Source: Isoetes engelmannii (lineage: Eukaryota > Streptophyta > Lycopodiopsida > Isoetales > Isoetaceae). From it: a stretch of DNA of 20,220 nucleotides. The stretch covers positions 1-20,220 of the forward strand of contig JAANSK020286713.1 in NCBI GenBank assembly GCA_011763485.2, in the 5' to 3' direction. Under the pieces are notes generated by a model. It made no database searches, had not been told where the DNA came from, and worked only from the letters and a program-made list of their open reading frames with translations. This document shows, piece after piece, positions 11,901 through 19,660 of this stretch (the first letter of the stretch is position 1; every line of letters starts with the position of its first letter). The translations under genes and the position numbers were made by a program.

Positions 11901-14900
11901 CACTCCATGTTATACCCTCCAATCGGTGGCAAATCCTGCAAGGCCACATGCTTGGAGGTGTGCATGAAGGTGAATTACAAACTAAGCAAACTGGCTTTAG
12001 AATGTGCTATTAATAGTTATCATCTACACTTTAACGCCTCACATTGTTTACACCATAACATTCTGCAGTATTCTGCTGTTTCTTTCAATTACAAACTAAG
12101 CAAACTGGCTTTAGAATGTGCTATTAATAGTTATCATCTACACTTTAAAACCTCACATTGTTTACACCATAACATTCTGCAGTATTCTGCTGTTTCTTTC
12201 AGGTGAATCTGGCATTGAGAATGTTTCAAGGATGCCCTAGTCCGCAACGCCGGATTACGCTTGACCTTGCTCTCGATGTCATATTTGCCATTGTAAGTTT
12301 TCTAAAAGTATCATTAACCAAATCAATAAGAGAATGCCAAGGATGGGCTTCATTCTAGTATTGCTGGAAGACAGTCTTCATACAAGTTCCAGACTTTTGC
12401 AGGCTTCATAATGTCATCTTAGCTTCTTCATGAATGAACAAATGAAGAAGATATTTTTGATGTAGCTCTGGCATGGTAGGTATTGTATATGGTAGATTCT
12501 ATGTGTAGATCTCTAAGATGAGCAAATTTAACAATAGGCATATGAAAAACGTTTTTGACCTATAGGCATATGAAATTTAACAATAGGCATATGAAAAACG
12601 TTATAGGCAGTTCAAAGCATTCTTAAAGATTCTCCGATGCTTCCTAATCTGGTTCAATCAGTTAAAGTCAAGAAGTTATGTCTTTCACATGATAGCTTTG
12701 CAAAATCGTAACAAAGGATGGTAAATATGACATTGTTTAACTTGTCGATAGGCAGCCAGGATATTGGTCGGCCGGCTCTTACCAGACAGTTACCTCTTTC
12801 AATATAGGCAGAAAGAGAGGATAAGCAAACTTCAGTGAATGTTTTAAATAGTCCAAGCTTCAGTGACATTTTGATCCAATGGCACTCCAATAGTTGTGGT
12901 ATTTTCGCTTTGCTGTATGCCGACTGGAAGCCTAATTGTAGGTGTTTTCAGAGAAGTATACGCTTATATCAAATAAAAAACTTAGATGGAGAACATTTGG
13001 CTTCTTTATTTTTCTTTTCTGATAGGGCACTGCAGTCTTGTTGACGAGGAATTTGGAAAAAGCTAGATAACGAGAAGGAACCTTTACAATGCACCTAAGG
13101 CTAATTTTGAACTAACATAAATAACAAGAAGAATATTAAAAATACTAACTTTCTTTTATCCAGAATATAAAAAGACGAAACAGAGAGAATCGACAGTTAC
13201 TACAGAACTTAAAGTCTACGAGACCAAATATGAGCCTCTCAGCGTGGAAGTGCTGCTAGCGATTAAATAACGAAACACGGGAATTAATCTTAGAATTTGC
13301 ATCCTAACTGATCTTATGTAGCCCATCGTAGGTCCTGTTTACTCCTAGTGGTCCTGTTTACTAAAATTTATTATTCTTTTGGAAAGATTCCTTATGGAGT
13401 TGTCTGGTTCTTTCTTAGCTTTTCTGGCCTTTGTACGTAACTCCTTTAAACAATTTTAACTTTCTCTGTGACACTAATGATACTGAGTAGGTTTAAACAC
13501 AGAACTTAATGTCTACGAGACCAAATAGGAGCCTCCTATCGTGGAAGTGCTGCTAGCAATTAAATAATGAAACACGGGAATTAATCTTAGAATATGCATC
13601 CTAACTGAGCTTATGTAGCCCATCGTAGGTCCTGTTTACTCCTAGTGGTCCTGTTTACTCTTAGAAATTTTATTATTCTTTTGGAAAGATTCCTTATAGA
13701 GCTGTCTGGTTCTTTCTTAGCTTTTCTGGCCTTTTGTACGTAACTCCTTCAAACAATTTTAACTTTCTCTGTGACACTAATGATACTGAGTAGGTTTAAA
13801 CACTATAACTTACACCGTCAGTCAGTTACATTTATTGATGCGACAAATGTGTCTAATCTGTTTTCATTGCTTATTTGCAGCAAAGTAAGCTACCAGAACA
13901 GACTGTAGGGGAAATCAGAAGGCTCCGTATACTCATGGATATAGTGACAGATATTCATCTGTTCATTGATATCATTACAGATTGTAGTTTTTTGTATTGG
14001 AGCCGGGAGATTATGGGAACATGTTTCTCTATGGTGTATGCACAGGCCAGCGAAGCCAGCAATTTGCAGTAAGATACAAAAGAGCAGCCATCTTTTTTTG
14101 TATTTAATATCATTACCGTTTGTGGTTATTTACCATGAATTGCTTTTCCAATCGGTCCGTTCAGATACCTGATAGATGCGTTCAAGGATGGAATAGCACT
14201 TCTCAACACCGGAAGTGCAGAGAGGAGAACAGTGCAGTCATATGAAAACGAAATAGAGTCATGTTTGGTCAATGTAAGTGTTTTTTTCTAATTCTAGGGA
14301 TGCTTATCGTGCATATTGCCTAAATAACCAGAATAATATCGTGTTTCTTCTTGTAGGAAGTAGTGACCCCATTGTGTAGAGACATTGAGACTGATCTTCG
14401 TTTGCACATTCATTCAGCCCATCTTAAGGGTACTGTCCATGTAAATCCAACGAAGGTAGTTGATATTGTTACTTTTGTGTCATTCATCTTGGGAAGATTT
14501 GACCGCTGTTAATGTATAATGCAGACGGGTGTACGGGATTTATCTTCATTTTTAATCCTAAATCCCGTAAGGTTGACTTCAAAGTGGGTTCATATCAAAA
14601 CACGGGTGGAGACTTATTTGAATGGAGCATTTTATGATCATGTTGCTGTGGCACTGCATAATTGGAAGGTCTGAGGCTAACAAAACTGCTACTGTTGCCT
14701 CTAGTTGGTTTTTTGGCTTATGAGTGTGAAATATGCTTGATTGATCGTTAGCTAGTATTAAAAAAATGCAGGAAGTAGCATATTAAAAAAATGCAGGAAG
14801 TAGCATTTTGTTTTCAGTGCTATAATGGTTGATCATCTTTTGTACAATTTTACTACGATAGGCATTTAGCTTCATTCAATCCTGCTTGATACATGCTTCT

Positions 14901-17039
14901 TAGCTACTGCTCTTTTTTCCATCTTCTGGGGACATGTCACTAGGATTCAACAATAGTAGTCATTATTATCCTTGCAGCATTAATGTTATCCTCTTGCTTT
15001 AGATATGGGAGGATTATGAGGAATAAGACAATGCCTGTTTTCGTTTCCCATATATTTGAATGTGCAGTAGTAGTTGTTATAGGGCTGGTTTTGATATGGC
15101 ATTGCTTGTTTGTTCAAAGGATTCTGATGTTGCATGGATGAAGACATTTTGTGTGTATTGATTTTATATCCTATTTAGTTGTTGCTTGTTGTAGAACTGG
15201 TTCTCATAGATGTGGCTTGTCAATTATGTTGACATGCAGACATACAATGAGATGCGAAATCTTGCTGAGCAGAAATATGGACTGGAGCTTGATGATATTC
15301 ACCTTCCTGGACAAACGTTAGAACAAGGTGTCGATGTTCTTGAAATTGTGCGCAGGATTCATATATTCGTTTCATCTTATGCATATAACCTTAACACCCA
15401 GGTATAAGAGATATTATGTGCTACCAAGTTTGGATGCATATCAACCTCATTCTCAGCCTTCGTTGTTGCTGCTGTATTCAGATGTTTATTGAAAAGCCGT
15501 CTAGTGCACTAAATCGAAAGCATCTTAATACTGTGAGCGTTAAGCATGTCGCAAATTCTATACGTACGCATGGTACAGGAATAATGAGCACCACTGTGAA
15601 CTTTGTATATCAATATCTTGCTCAAAAGTTTGTAATGTTATCACAATTCCTGTTTGATGATCATATCAAGTCTCGTTTGATAAAAGAGCTCCGTTTTTAT
15701 AAGGTATAAGTGCGCTTTTATGTTGGTCAAGTCATGCAATTAGCTGTCTTCATTTTGCTGATCAATTCTATTGTGCAGGAAAACAAGCCAAACCGTGAGA
15801 ATGGCTATCCTGTTTCAAGGGCCAAAAAATTAATCAAGGATATACAAAAGCTAGGAATCATAGAAGGTGGGCTAAGCTTCCTTGACCAATTTCGGCATCT
15901 GATTGTTGAGATGGGCAATGCTCTTGGATTTGTTCGGATTGTACGGCTTGGAGGACTCCATTATTGTAGTTCTGCTTCACGGTATGCAAATCATCTAGTG
16001 TCTGGAAATTGTTAAGCAGCATTGTTCACTTAAATAATCATGCTCACAATATTTACCTTGGTCATTTGCTTAGGTTTGTGCAAGCCATAAACAAGAAAGT
16101 TACCTATGAGGAAGCTGCTAGGCTATTAAATGCGAGTGAAGCGGCTGTTATAGCAGGTAGGATTCTTGATGAGGCTTTGAAAAGCCAGAGCCTGTCAATT
16201 GAGGAGACTGATTACTTCACAATTTTGACGAGTGTGTTCTCGAGGGTAAGTTCCTAGTTTGCCTCTAGATTTTGCTAATAACGTTGATATTTACTTTGGG
16301 ATTCGGGGAAACGAGGAAGCTATAAAACCAACTGATTGTCTCATTGAATCGTAGATTTTAGCAGGCAAATGAATGATTAATGTCATGGCTGGTTGATTTC
16401 AGGAATTGCAGGGCAGTGACAACTTACATCTACAGGAATTTTTTCTCATTGTTCCTGCCTTAACTATAAATGCGGCAGAAATGATGCTTCAAGCAAAAGA
16501 AAGTCTACATAAAAGGGGACGTGATGCAGCCAATGCCATTTTTACGGATGATGGGTTTGTTCTAGGCGTTGTTTACATTCTGAAGGTACAGATTTGCCAT
16601 AGCTGCTTTGCAATAACTATGAGCTGATTTGCAATAACTATGAGCTGATTTGCAATAACTATGAACATATCCTGCATTTGCCCATTTCTTTTGGCAGGTT
16701 CTTGGGCAGGACAAAGAGTTTGACTCACTATATTGGTTCGGATCTATCAAAAGGCACCTGCTGGGAGAAAAAGCTCATCTCGAACAGCTGATGGACATGG
16801 ATAACAATGGAAGCGGTATGAATGGATTGCAAATTTGGAGTCAGAAACTCGCATCAATATCTCAAGATGAAGCTCAAAGCATGCAATTGGTATGTATGGT
16901 TATCTTCCGTTGTAGCCAATGTGCACATTTGCTTATGCCTTTGGCCATGACAACGCAGGTGCTGAAACATATAAGTAACTTCTTGACCGAGATGGAGATT
17001 CTGGAGTTCACGTTCAGTGGTGCAAGAGTCTTCTTCTAG
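2953..17039 (+). CDS. WASHC4: WASH complex subunit 4 / SWIP (WASH-7 family), 25 exons, 1,161 residues
   Basis: SWIP is the largest subunit of the WASH complex (WASH1, FAM21, strumpellin, CCDC53, SWIP), which activates Arp2/3 on endosomes for cargo sorting. Exons by eye: 2953-3240, 3601-3950, 4399-4516, 4755-4866, 4953-5033, 5454-5673, 5760-5829, 5906-5956, 6691-6759, 7131-7187, 7300-7407, 7480-7552, 7633-7676, 12203-12292, 13881-14068, 14165-14273, 14357-14455, 14525-14668, 15240-15401, 15482-15703, 15779-15981, 16074-16245, 16403-16585, 16698-16889, 16959-17039. All introns are GT-AG, all phases agree and no internal stop remains. Total is 3,486 nt, close to human WASHC4 (about 1,173 aa). 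Conserved blocks include [47 protein letters not shown] and the C-terminal SGARVFF. The start is the first ATG after the TATA box. The least certain junction is the exon 6 acceptor, where 5466 is also phase-compatible. Confidence 0.94.
3241..3600 (+). other. SWIP intron 1 with a 66-bp tandem duplication
   Basis: Donor GTAAGT at 3241 and acceptor TTCCAG at 3595-3600. Inside, two nearly identical 66-bp copies lie at 3383-3448 and 3449-3514, sharing CCCTTTAGGGGATAAGTTGG and the following AATCTGAACTTATG. Nothing else was recognised. Confidence 0.85.
3951..4398 (+). other. SWIP intron 2
   Basis: Donor GTACAT at 3951, acceptor CTTCAG ending at 4398. T-rich start (GTTTTT-type runs at about 3970-4015). 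No repeat or coding fragment recognised. Confidence 0.8.
5034..5453 (+). other. SWIP intron 5 with an old diverged repeat
   Basis: Donor GTATGT at 5034. Two diverged copies of an approximately 140-bp unit lie at about 5065-5200 and 5205-5340 (shared GTATTTAGAATG, GAGTTCATAA, then AAACACGA and GAGG-CTTAG). The acceptor used here is ACAG at 5450-5453, chosen because it restores the frame. The tract before it is not pyrimidine-rich. Confidence 0.65.
5957..6690 (+). other. SWIP intron 8
   Basis: Donor GTAACT at 5957, acceptor TTTCTTGCAG at 6681-6690. AT-rich. The open frames at 6155-6579 show no family features and have no acceptable splice context. Nothing recognised. Confidence 0.8.
6760..7130 (+). 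other. SWIP intron 9
   Basis: Donor GTAAGC at 6760, acceptor TTTGTACAG ending at 7130. No coding fragment or repeat recognised. Confidence 0.8.
7840..8060 (+). pseudogene. Short coding-like fragment in intron 13
   Basis: The frame open from about 7872 to 8060 reads with coding-like composition (for example [20 protein letters not shown]) but starts at no ATG near its beginning and ends without a splice donor that would suit SWIP. It may be the first preserved piece of the longer block at 8640-11740, separated by the - strand repeat. Unrecognised. Confidence 0.25.
8370..8530 (-). repeat. tRNA-derived SINE remnant
   Basis: On the minus strand, 8522-8507 reads AGCTTAGTGGTAGAGC, a near-perfect tRNA D-arm/A-box of RNA polymerase III. 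At 8387-8377 it reads GGTTCAAAGCC, an acceptable B-box. The spacing, about 120 nt, is longer than in a tRNA or a typical SINE head and is filled by CT/AT-rich sequence, so an insertion or internal expansion has separated the boxes. It is not a functional tRNA: no anticodon arm or closing acceptor stem is visible. Confidence 0.4.
8640..11200 (+). pseudogene. Unidentified intronless coding block with stops and frameshifts, nested in SWIP intron 13
   Basis: Long coding-like frames follow each other on the + strand with little non-coding DNA between them: 8700-9080; 9081-9476 in the same frame after a single TAA; 9511-9951; 9948-10151; 10208-10504; 10462-10722; and after a 240-bp AT-rich gap 10963-11193. 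At least four frame changes and three in-frame stops break the reading. The first part is alpha-helical and charged ([15 protein letters not shown]). Middle parts contain Trp-rich segments ([35 protein letters not shown]). I see no reverse transcriptase YxDD, integrase, transposase DDE/D or zinc-knuckle motif. Absence of introns over 2.5 kb suggests a retrocopy, transposon or integrated viral sequence, but I cannot name a family. Confidence 0.5.
11466..11741 (+). pseudogene. Second unidentified coding fragment in intron 13
   Basis: An open frame of 91 codons whose central part ([19 protein letters not shown], then a Gly-rich turn and an aromatic beta-like stretch) looks like folded protein rather than random sequence. 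Upstream, at 11285-11460, another frame is also coding-like before a stop. It probably continues the block ending near 11200. No family recognised. Confidence 0.35.
11973..12200. repeat. 114-bp tandem duplication abutting the exon 14 acceptor
   Basis: Copies 11973-12086 and 12087-12200 match except for about two bases (TTTAACGCC versus TTTAAAACC). Each ends with the pyrimidine tract CTGCTGTTTCTTTC. Only the second copy is followed by AG. The pair is bracketed by AGGTGAAT at 11968-11975 (overlapping the first copy by three bases) and at 12201-12208. Confidence 0.9.
12524..12604. repeat. 49-bp spaced direct repeat
   Basis: AAATTTAACAATAGGCATAT followed by GAAAAACGTT occurs at 12524 and again at 12573. 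The spacer between contains a third partial copy of ATAGGCATATGAAA. Confidence 0.8.
12601..13044 (+). pseudogene. Fragment resembling a Ulp1/C48 cysteine protease, in intron 14
   Basis: The frame open at 12835-13044, and upstream in the same frame with stops at about 12604, 12709 and 12808, contains [17 protein letters not shown] at about 12876-12926. This resembles the catalytic end of plant Ulp1-like C48 proteases, where an oxyanion Gln precedes the nucleophilic Cys-Gly in a Q-x(5)-C-G-x-F pattern. Here the residue before Cys is Ser rather than the usual Asp. Such domains are common in plant MULE- and CACTA-type transposons, which fits an intronic remnant. The match is one motif read by eye. 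The His and Asp parts of the triad were not found. Confidence 0.35.
13204..13803. repeat. Tandem duplication of an approximately 300-bp unit
   Basis: Copies 13204-13500 (297 bp) and 13501-13803 (303 bp) both begin with AGAACTTAA and end with GAGTAGGTTTAAACAC. Roughly nine in ten positions match by eye. Differences are point changes and small indels. Each copy contains a shorter internal duplication, GGTCCTGTTTACT twice, 19 bp apart. No terminal inverted repeats or coding capacity. Confidence 0.9.
14669..15239 (+). other. SWIP intron 18 with a 25-bp tandem duplication
   Basis: Donor GTCTGA at 14669, acceptor CATGCAG ending at 15239. A perfect 25-bp duplication (TATTAAAAAAATGCAGGAAG and five more bases) lies at 14756-14780 and 14781-14805. 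Otherwise AT-rich with nothing recognised. Confidence 0.85.
15240..17039 (+). other. WASHC4: SWIP C-terminal region (exons 19-25)
   Basis: Residues about 758-1161, the best conserved part, covering the middle/C-terminal WASH-7 domains. Exon 19 carries [20 protein letters not shown] and [19 protein letters not shown]. Exon 20 carries [20 protein letters not shown]. Exon 21 carries [20 protein letters not shown] and [13 protein letters not shown]. Exon 23 carries the [15 protein letters not shown] block. Exon 24 carries [11 protein letters not shown]. Exon 25 ends in [10 protein letters not shown] before TAG 17037-17039. Introns here are short (77-157 bp). Confidence 0.95.
16607..16667. repeat. 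Three-copy 21-bp tandem repeat in intron 23
   Basis: TTTGCAATAACTATGAGCTGA occurs at 16607 and 16628, with a third copy starting at 16649 that diverges after ACTATGA. It lies between the donor at 16586 and the acceptor ending at 16697. Confidence 0.85.
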
Positions 17040-17250
17040 AAAGCCAGCCTGGGGTGGAACAGTTTTCTTCTATAATATTAGTATCTTGTACATTACATTC
17101 TTTCAAAGGTACTGATTTATTGTCGGGGAGCCAGCCTCACTAGGACTGAACTATGATGAATTTGGATATGAAGTGATATGTTCAAGCTCTGGCTTGGCTA
17201 TGTAACAATGAAAAAGTCTTCCAATAAAGAACACGTGCAATTTGCACCCT
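17040..17250 (+). terminator. SWIP 3' untranslated region with polyadenylation signal
   Basis: AATAAA at 17223-17228 lies about 185 bp after the stop codon, inside an AT-rich stretch with TGTAACAATG upstream (about 17201). A second AATAAA sits near 17330. The first is the better placed candidate for the 3' end of the SWIP transcript. The cleavage site itself cannot be seen. Confidence 0.5.
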
Positions 17251-17385
17251 TATACATCCCAGTCTTAAAAAATAACCCCACTGTAGTAATACAAAATTTT
17301 ATTTCTTCCACACTGATGATTTTTACACAATAAATGTGAACTCCTCTTAAGAAAAATGCCCATTCCAAGAATCTAGGGGCTTAAA

Positions 17386-17439
17386 ATGTTGCAAAATGTG
17401 ATAAAAAATCATATGTTGCAAAATGTGATAAAAAATCAT
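17386..17439. repeat. 27-bp perfect tandem duplication
   Basis: ATGTTGCAAAATGTGATAAA plus seven more bases is present at 17386-17412 and 17413-17439 without change. Downstream of the SWIP polyadenylation signal. Confidence 0.9.
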
Positions 17440-17758
17440 CCCTTTATTTTCGTACAAAAAATCTTATAACCCACTTTGTTCATTTAGATTGTTTGTACGG
17501 GATTTGAATGTGAACCCCCTTTGCCATGGACATGGTTTGCCTCTGCTTTTGCCAACAGGTAGTTGGAATCCCAACTACAAGTGCTGTTCTCATATTTGAC
17601 AAAGTTGTTGACACTTGACATTGCCTCAATTCTTCACAATGTCAAAATATCCTTGAGGAGGGGATGCAAGAAACATATGTTTGAATCAAGTATAGCTTGC
17701 CATCCTTTCTTTCTGGATCATATAATGCACCAAATGGAATCCTTGACAGTTACGAAAA

Positions 17759-17862
17759 TCAATTAGCTAGAACCACAAAGGACTGTTGGATCACGAAAAA
17801 AAAAAAATGATCAATTAGCTAGAACCACAAAGGACTGTTGGATCACGGAAAAAAAAATGATC
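17759..17862. repeat. 52-bp tandem duplication
   Basis: Two copies begin TCAATTAGCTAGAACCACAA at 17759 and 17811. They differ mainly in the length of a poly-A run near the end, so they look recent. Confidence 0.9.
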
Positions 17863-19286
17863 AATCCTGCAGCTACTCGATGAACTTAACATGTGATAGT
17901 ACAGTAATAACTTTCTAGGGTGACAAAGAATCCAATTGTAGTTTCCATGGTCTCATCAGAGTGCGTAAAAGATCCTCCAATGTTTGTGAATCTAGCTCAA
18001 GTTTCTTATTTGGTTTACAGATCCGATATACAATAGCAATATCAGTTTTGGAAATATAGAGGAGAGATTCATGTCCAATGCTCAAGAAGTAAGATATAAC
18101 ATGTTTATTTTCGATCTCCAGTTTCATAAATGTTTTCAATCTCTTTCCATAACAAATTTTCATTATTATCAAACTCAAATAATTTCTTTAACTATTCCTT
18201 ACTAAGTAGTTGGTAAGTAATGTGATGAGTCTGATCGTTGCACATTAATAGAGCTTTTACTTGGCCGCATGCAATCAAGTTTTGTTCTAATACAAGAAAA
18301 ACACTGAAAACATAATGCAGATTCTTCAATTCTACCTACATTTGAACACATTGTTAATTTCATTAGAAAATTGAAATTGAAACCTGCAAATTGTAGGGAT
18401 GTATTTTTGAAGCTTCCACTTCGGTTCTTCTGCCTTCTCATGGTTGCACTTTAACTAAGAAGCATTGTTATAAAAAGGCAATCCATGATTTTTCCTCATT
18501 ATTTTGATCAGAACTGATTCTCGACCAATTCGCCTTACCAACTTTGATAAATTAAACTTGTTTCCCTTTAGGATAATGGTTTGTTGAATCTTTTTTTTTT
18601 AATAATAATCAGCTATATGCTTGTTTAGATCATGTGGTTCCAATAAAAATTGGATCGCATTATCGATGTTCTTTATGCACTCATCAAAGTCCCTTCGAAC
18701 ATTAGATGACGCCAAAAATGGCTCCTTGGAAAAATTTATTCTCATGATGCTAATTGGTTATTTCGACGATCTCATTTTTTATGAGTGGCATTGTGTTGAT
18801 ATTTCTTATACTTGCTCAATGTAGAAACATGGTCAATATTTTTAGTTGGCGTGCATTTCTATGTTGCCACGTGGCAACGGCTACAACATGAATGGAAATT
18901 GGCTACCCTAATTCTGCAATGCCTAATTCTTCCAGTTTAATTGGTCATTTGGAATTTGTTAAGGTTAAATGCATAGTTCAATACAAGTGGTTAAACTCAA
19001 AACAATATATCCATCAAAGTTACATTAAAAATCCATTGTTATATCCAAAAGCACAATCATTTTCAAACACTGTTGTTTTCAGAAAGCTCTGTTTCAAATG
19101 TCGCCATTGTTACTTTCAACAGCACTGCTAGCTTCAACACTAGATTAAATTATGAAACATGGCCCTGCAAGGATAGAACTGCAATGCAGTATACCTTCTA
19201 TTATGCAAGTCGTTCCAGCCGGCCCCTTTTCCTTTTCTGTAGAGGTAAAACATTATCGCTTTTTCGGATGAATGACAGTAAAAGAA

Positions 19287-19426
19287 GCATTTGATACAGA
19301 GTTCATGTCTCCACAAATATTTGCAATCAAAACATCAATTTCATGACATAAAAATGGCATTTGATACAGAGTTCAGGTATGCACAAATATTTGCAATCAA
19401 AACAACAATTTCATGACATAAAATGC
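19287..19426. repeat. 70-bp tandem duplication
   Basis: GCATTTGATACAGAGTTCA and ACAAATATTTGCAATCAAAA occur in copies 19287-19356 and 19357-19426 with a few substitutions. Confidence 0.9.
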
Positions 19427-19660
19427 TTGCATGCATGAAAATCCAGACATGTTCTCTTGAATATATATATGGCTAAATTTTGTCCATTGGCCGTGAGGAT
19501 ATGCTAGCATATACTCCAAGTCATACTGGAAACCTAAAAAGTTTCAGGCGAAATATTGGCTCCCCTTTCGGGATAGGATTCCATGAAATCGCGAGCCTAG
19601 TACGTCGCTTGTGTATTTTGAAGGTCGAACAGCCTAGCAGTCGTATCCACGAAAATCATT

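Larger units (their letters stand above)
7677..12202 (+). other. SWIP intron 13, 4.5 kb, host to nested decayed sequence
   Basis: The donor is GTAAGC at 7677, after LMDALTA of exon 13. The acceptor is TTTCTTTCAG at 12193-12202, before [10 protein letters not shown] of exon 14. Joined, the two exons follow the animal SWIP order (LSALVLAENTLNGPS..QRRLIVSLAL), so nothing coding for SWIP is missing in between. The intron contains a weak coding-like piece at about 7840-8060, a - strand tRNA-like remnant (8370-8530), a long unidentified coding block (about 8640-11740) and a 114-bp tandem duplication at its 3' end. Confidence 0.9.
12293..13880 (+). other. SWIP intron 14, 1.6 kb
   Basis: Donor GTAAGT at 12293, acceptor TTATTTGCAG at 13871-13880. 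It contains a 49-bp repeat (12524), a protease-like fragment (about 12830-13044) and a 300-bp tandem duplication (13204-13803). Confidence 0.88.
12203..14668 (+). other. WASHC4: SWIP middle region (exons 14-18)
   Basis: Residues about 548-757, covering the end of the N-terminal domain and the start of the WASH-7 middle domain. Landmarks: exon 14 [15 protein letters not shown], exon 15 [19 protein letters not shown], exon 16 [14 protein letters not shown], exon 17 [19 protein letters not shown], exon 18 [13 protein letters not shown] and [10 protein letters not shown]. All align in order with animal SWIP. Intron 18 uses a slightly unusual but valid donor, AAG|GTCTGA at 14669. Confidence 0.9.
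17251..19660. other. Intergenic DNA, no gene recognised
   Basis: AT-rich, with three tandem duplications listed separately. Short open frames on both strands, for example 17915-18178 and 18202-18441 on the minus strand and 18621-18824 on the plus strand, have no recognisable motif, no consistent splice pattern and no start context worth defending. Confidence 0.5.

Noticed and set aside
11886-12206. 106-codon open frame ending at the exon 14 border
   Set aside because: Most of it is the 114-bp tandem repeat. The unit length is a multiple of three, so the frame stays open by construction.
13204-13803. CRISPR-like or satellite array
   Set aside because: There are only two copies, directly adjacent without spacers, in a eukaryotic intron. 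This is a simple tandem duplication.
17915-18441. Two minus-strand frames as exons of a gene
   Set aside because: They have no recognisable motif, no matching splice phases and AT-rich composition like the surrounding intergenic DNA.
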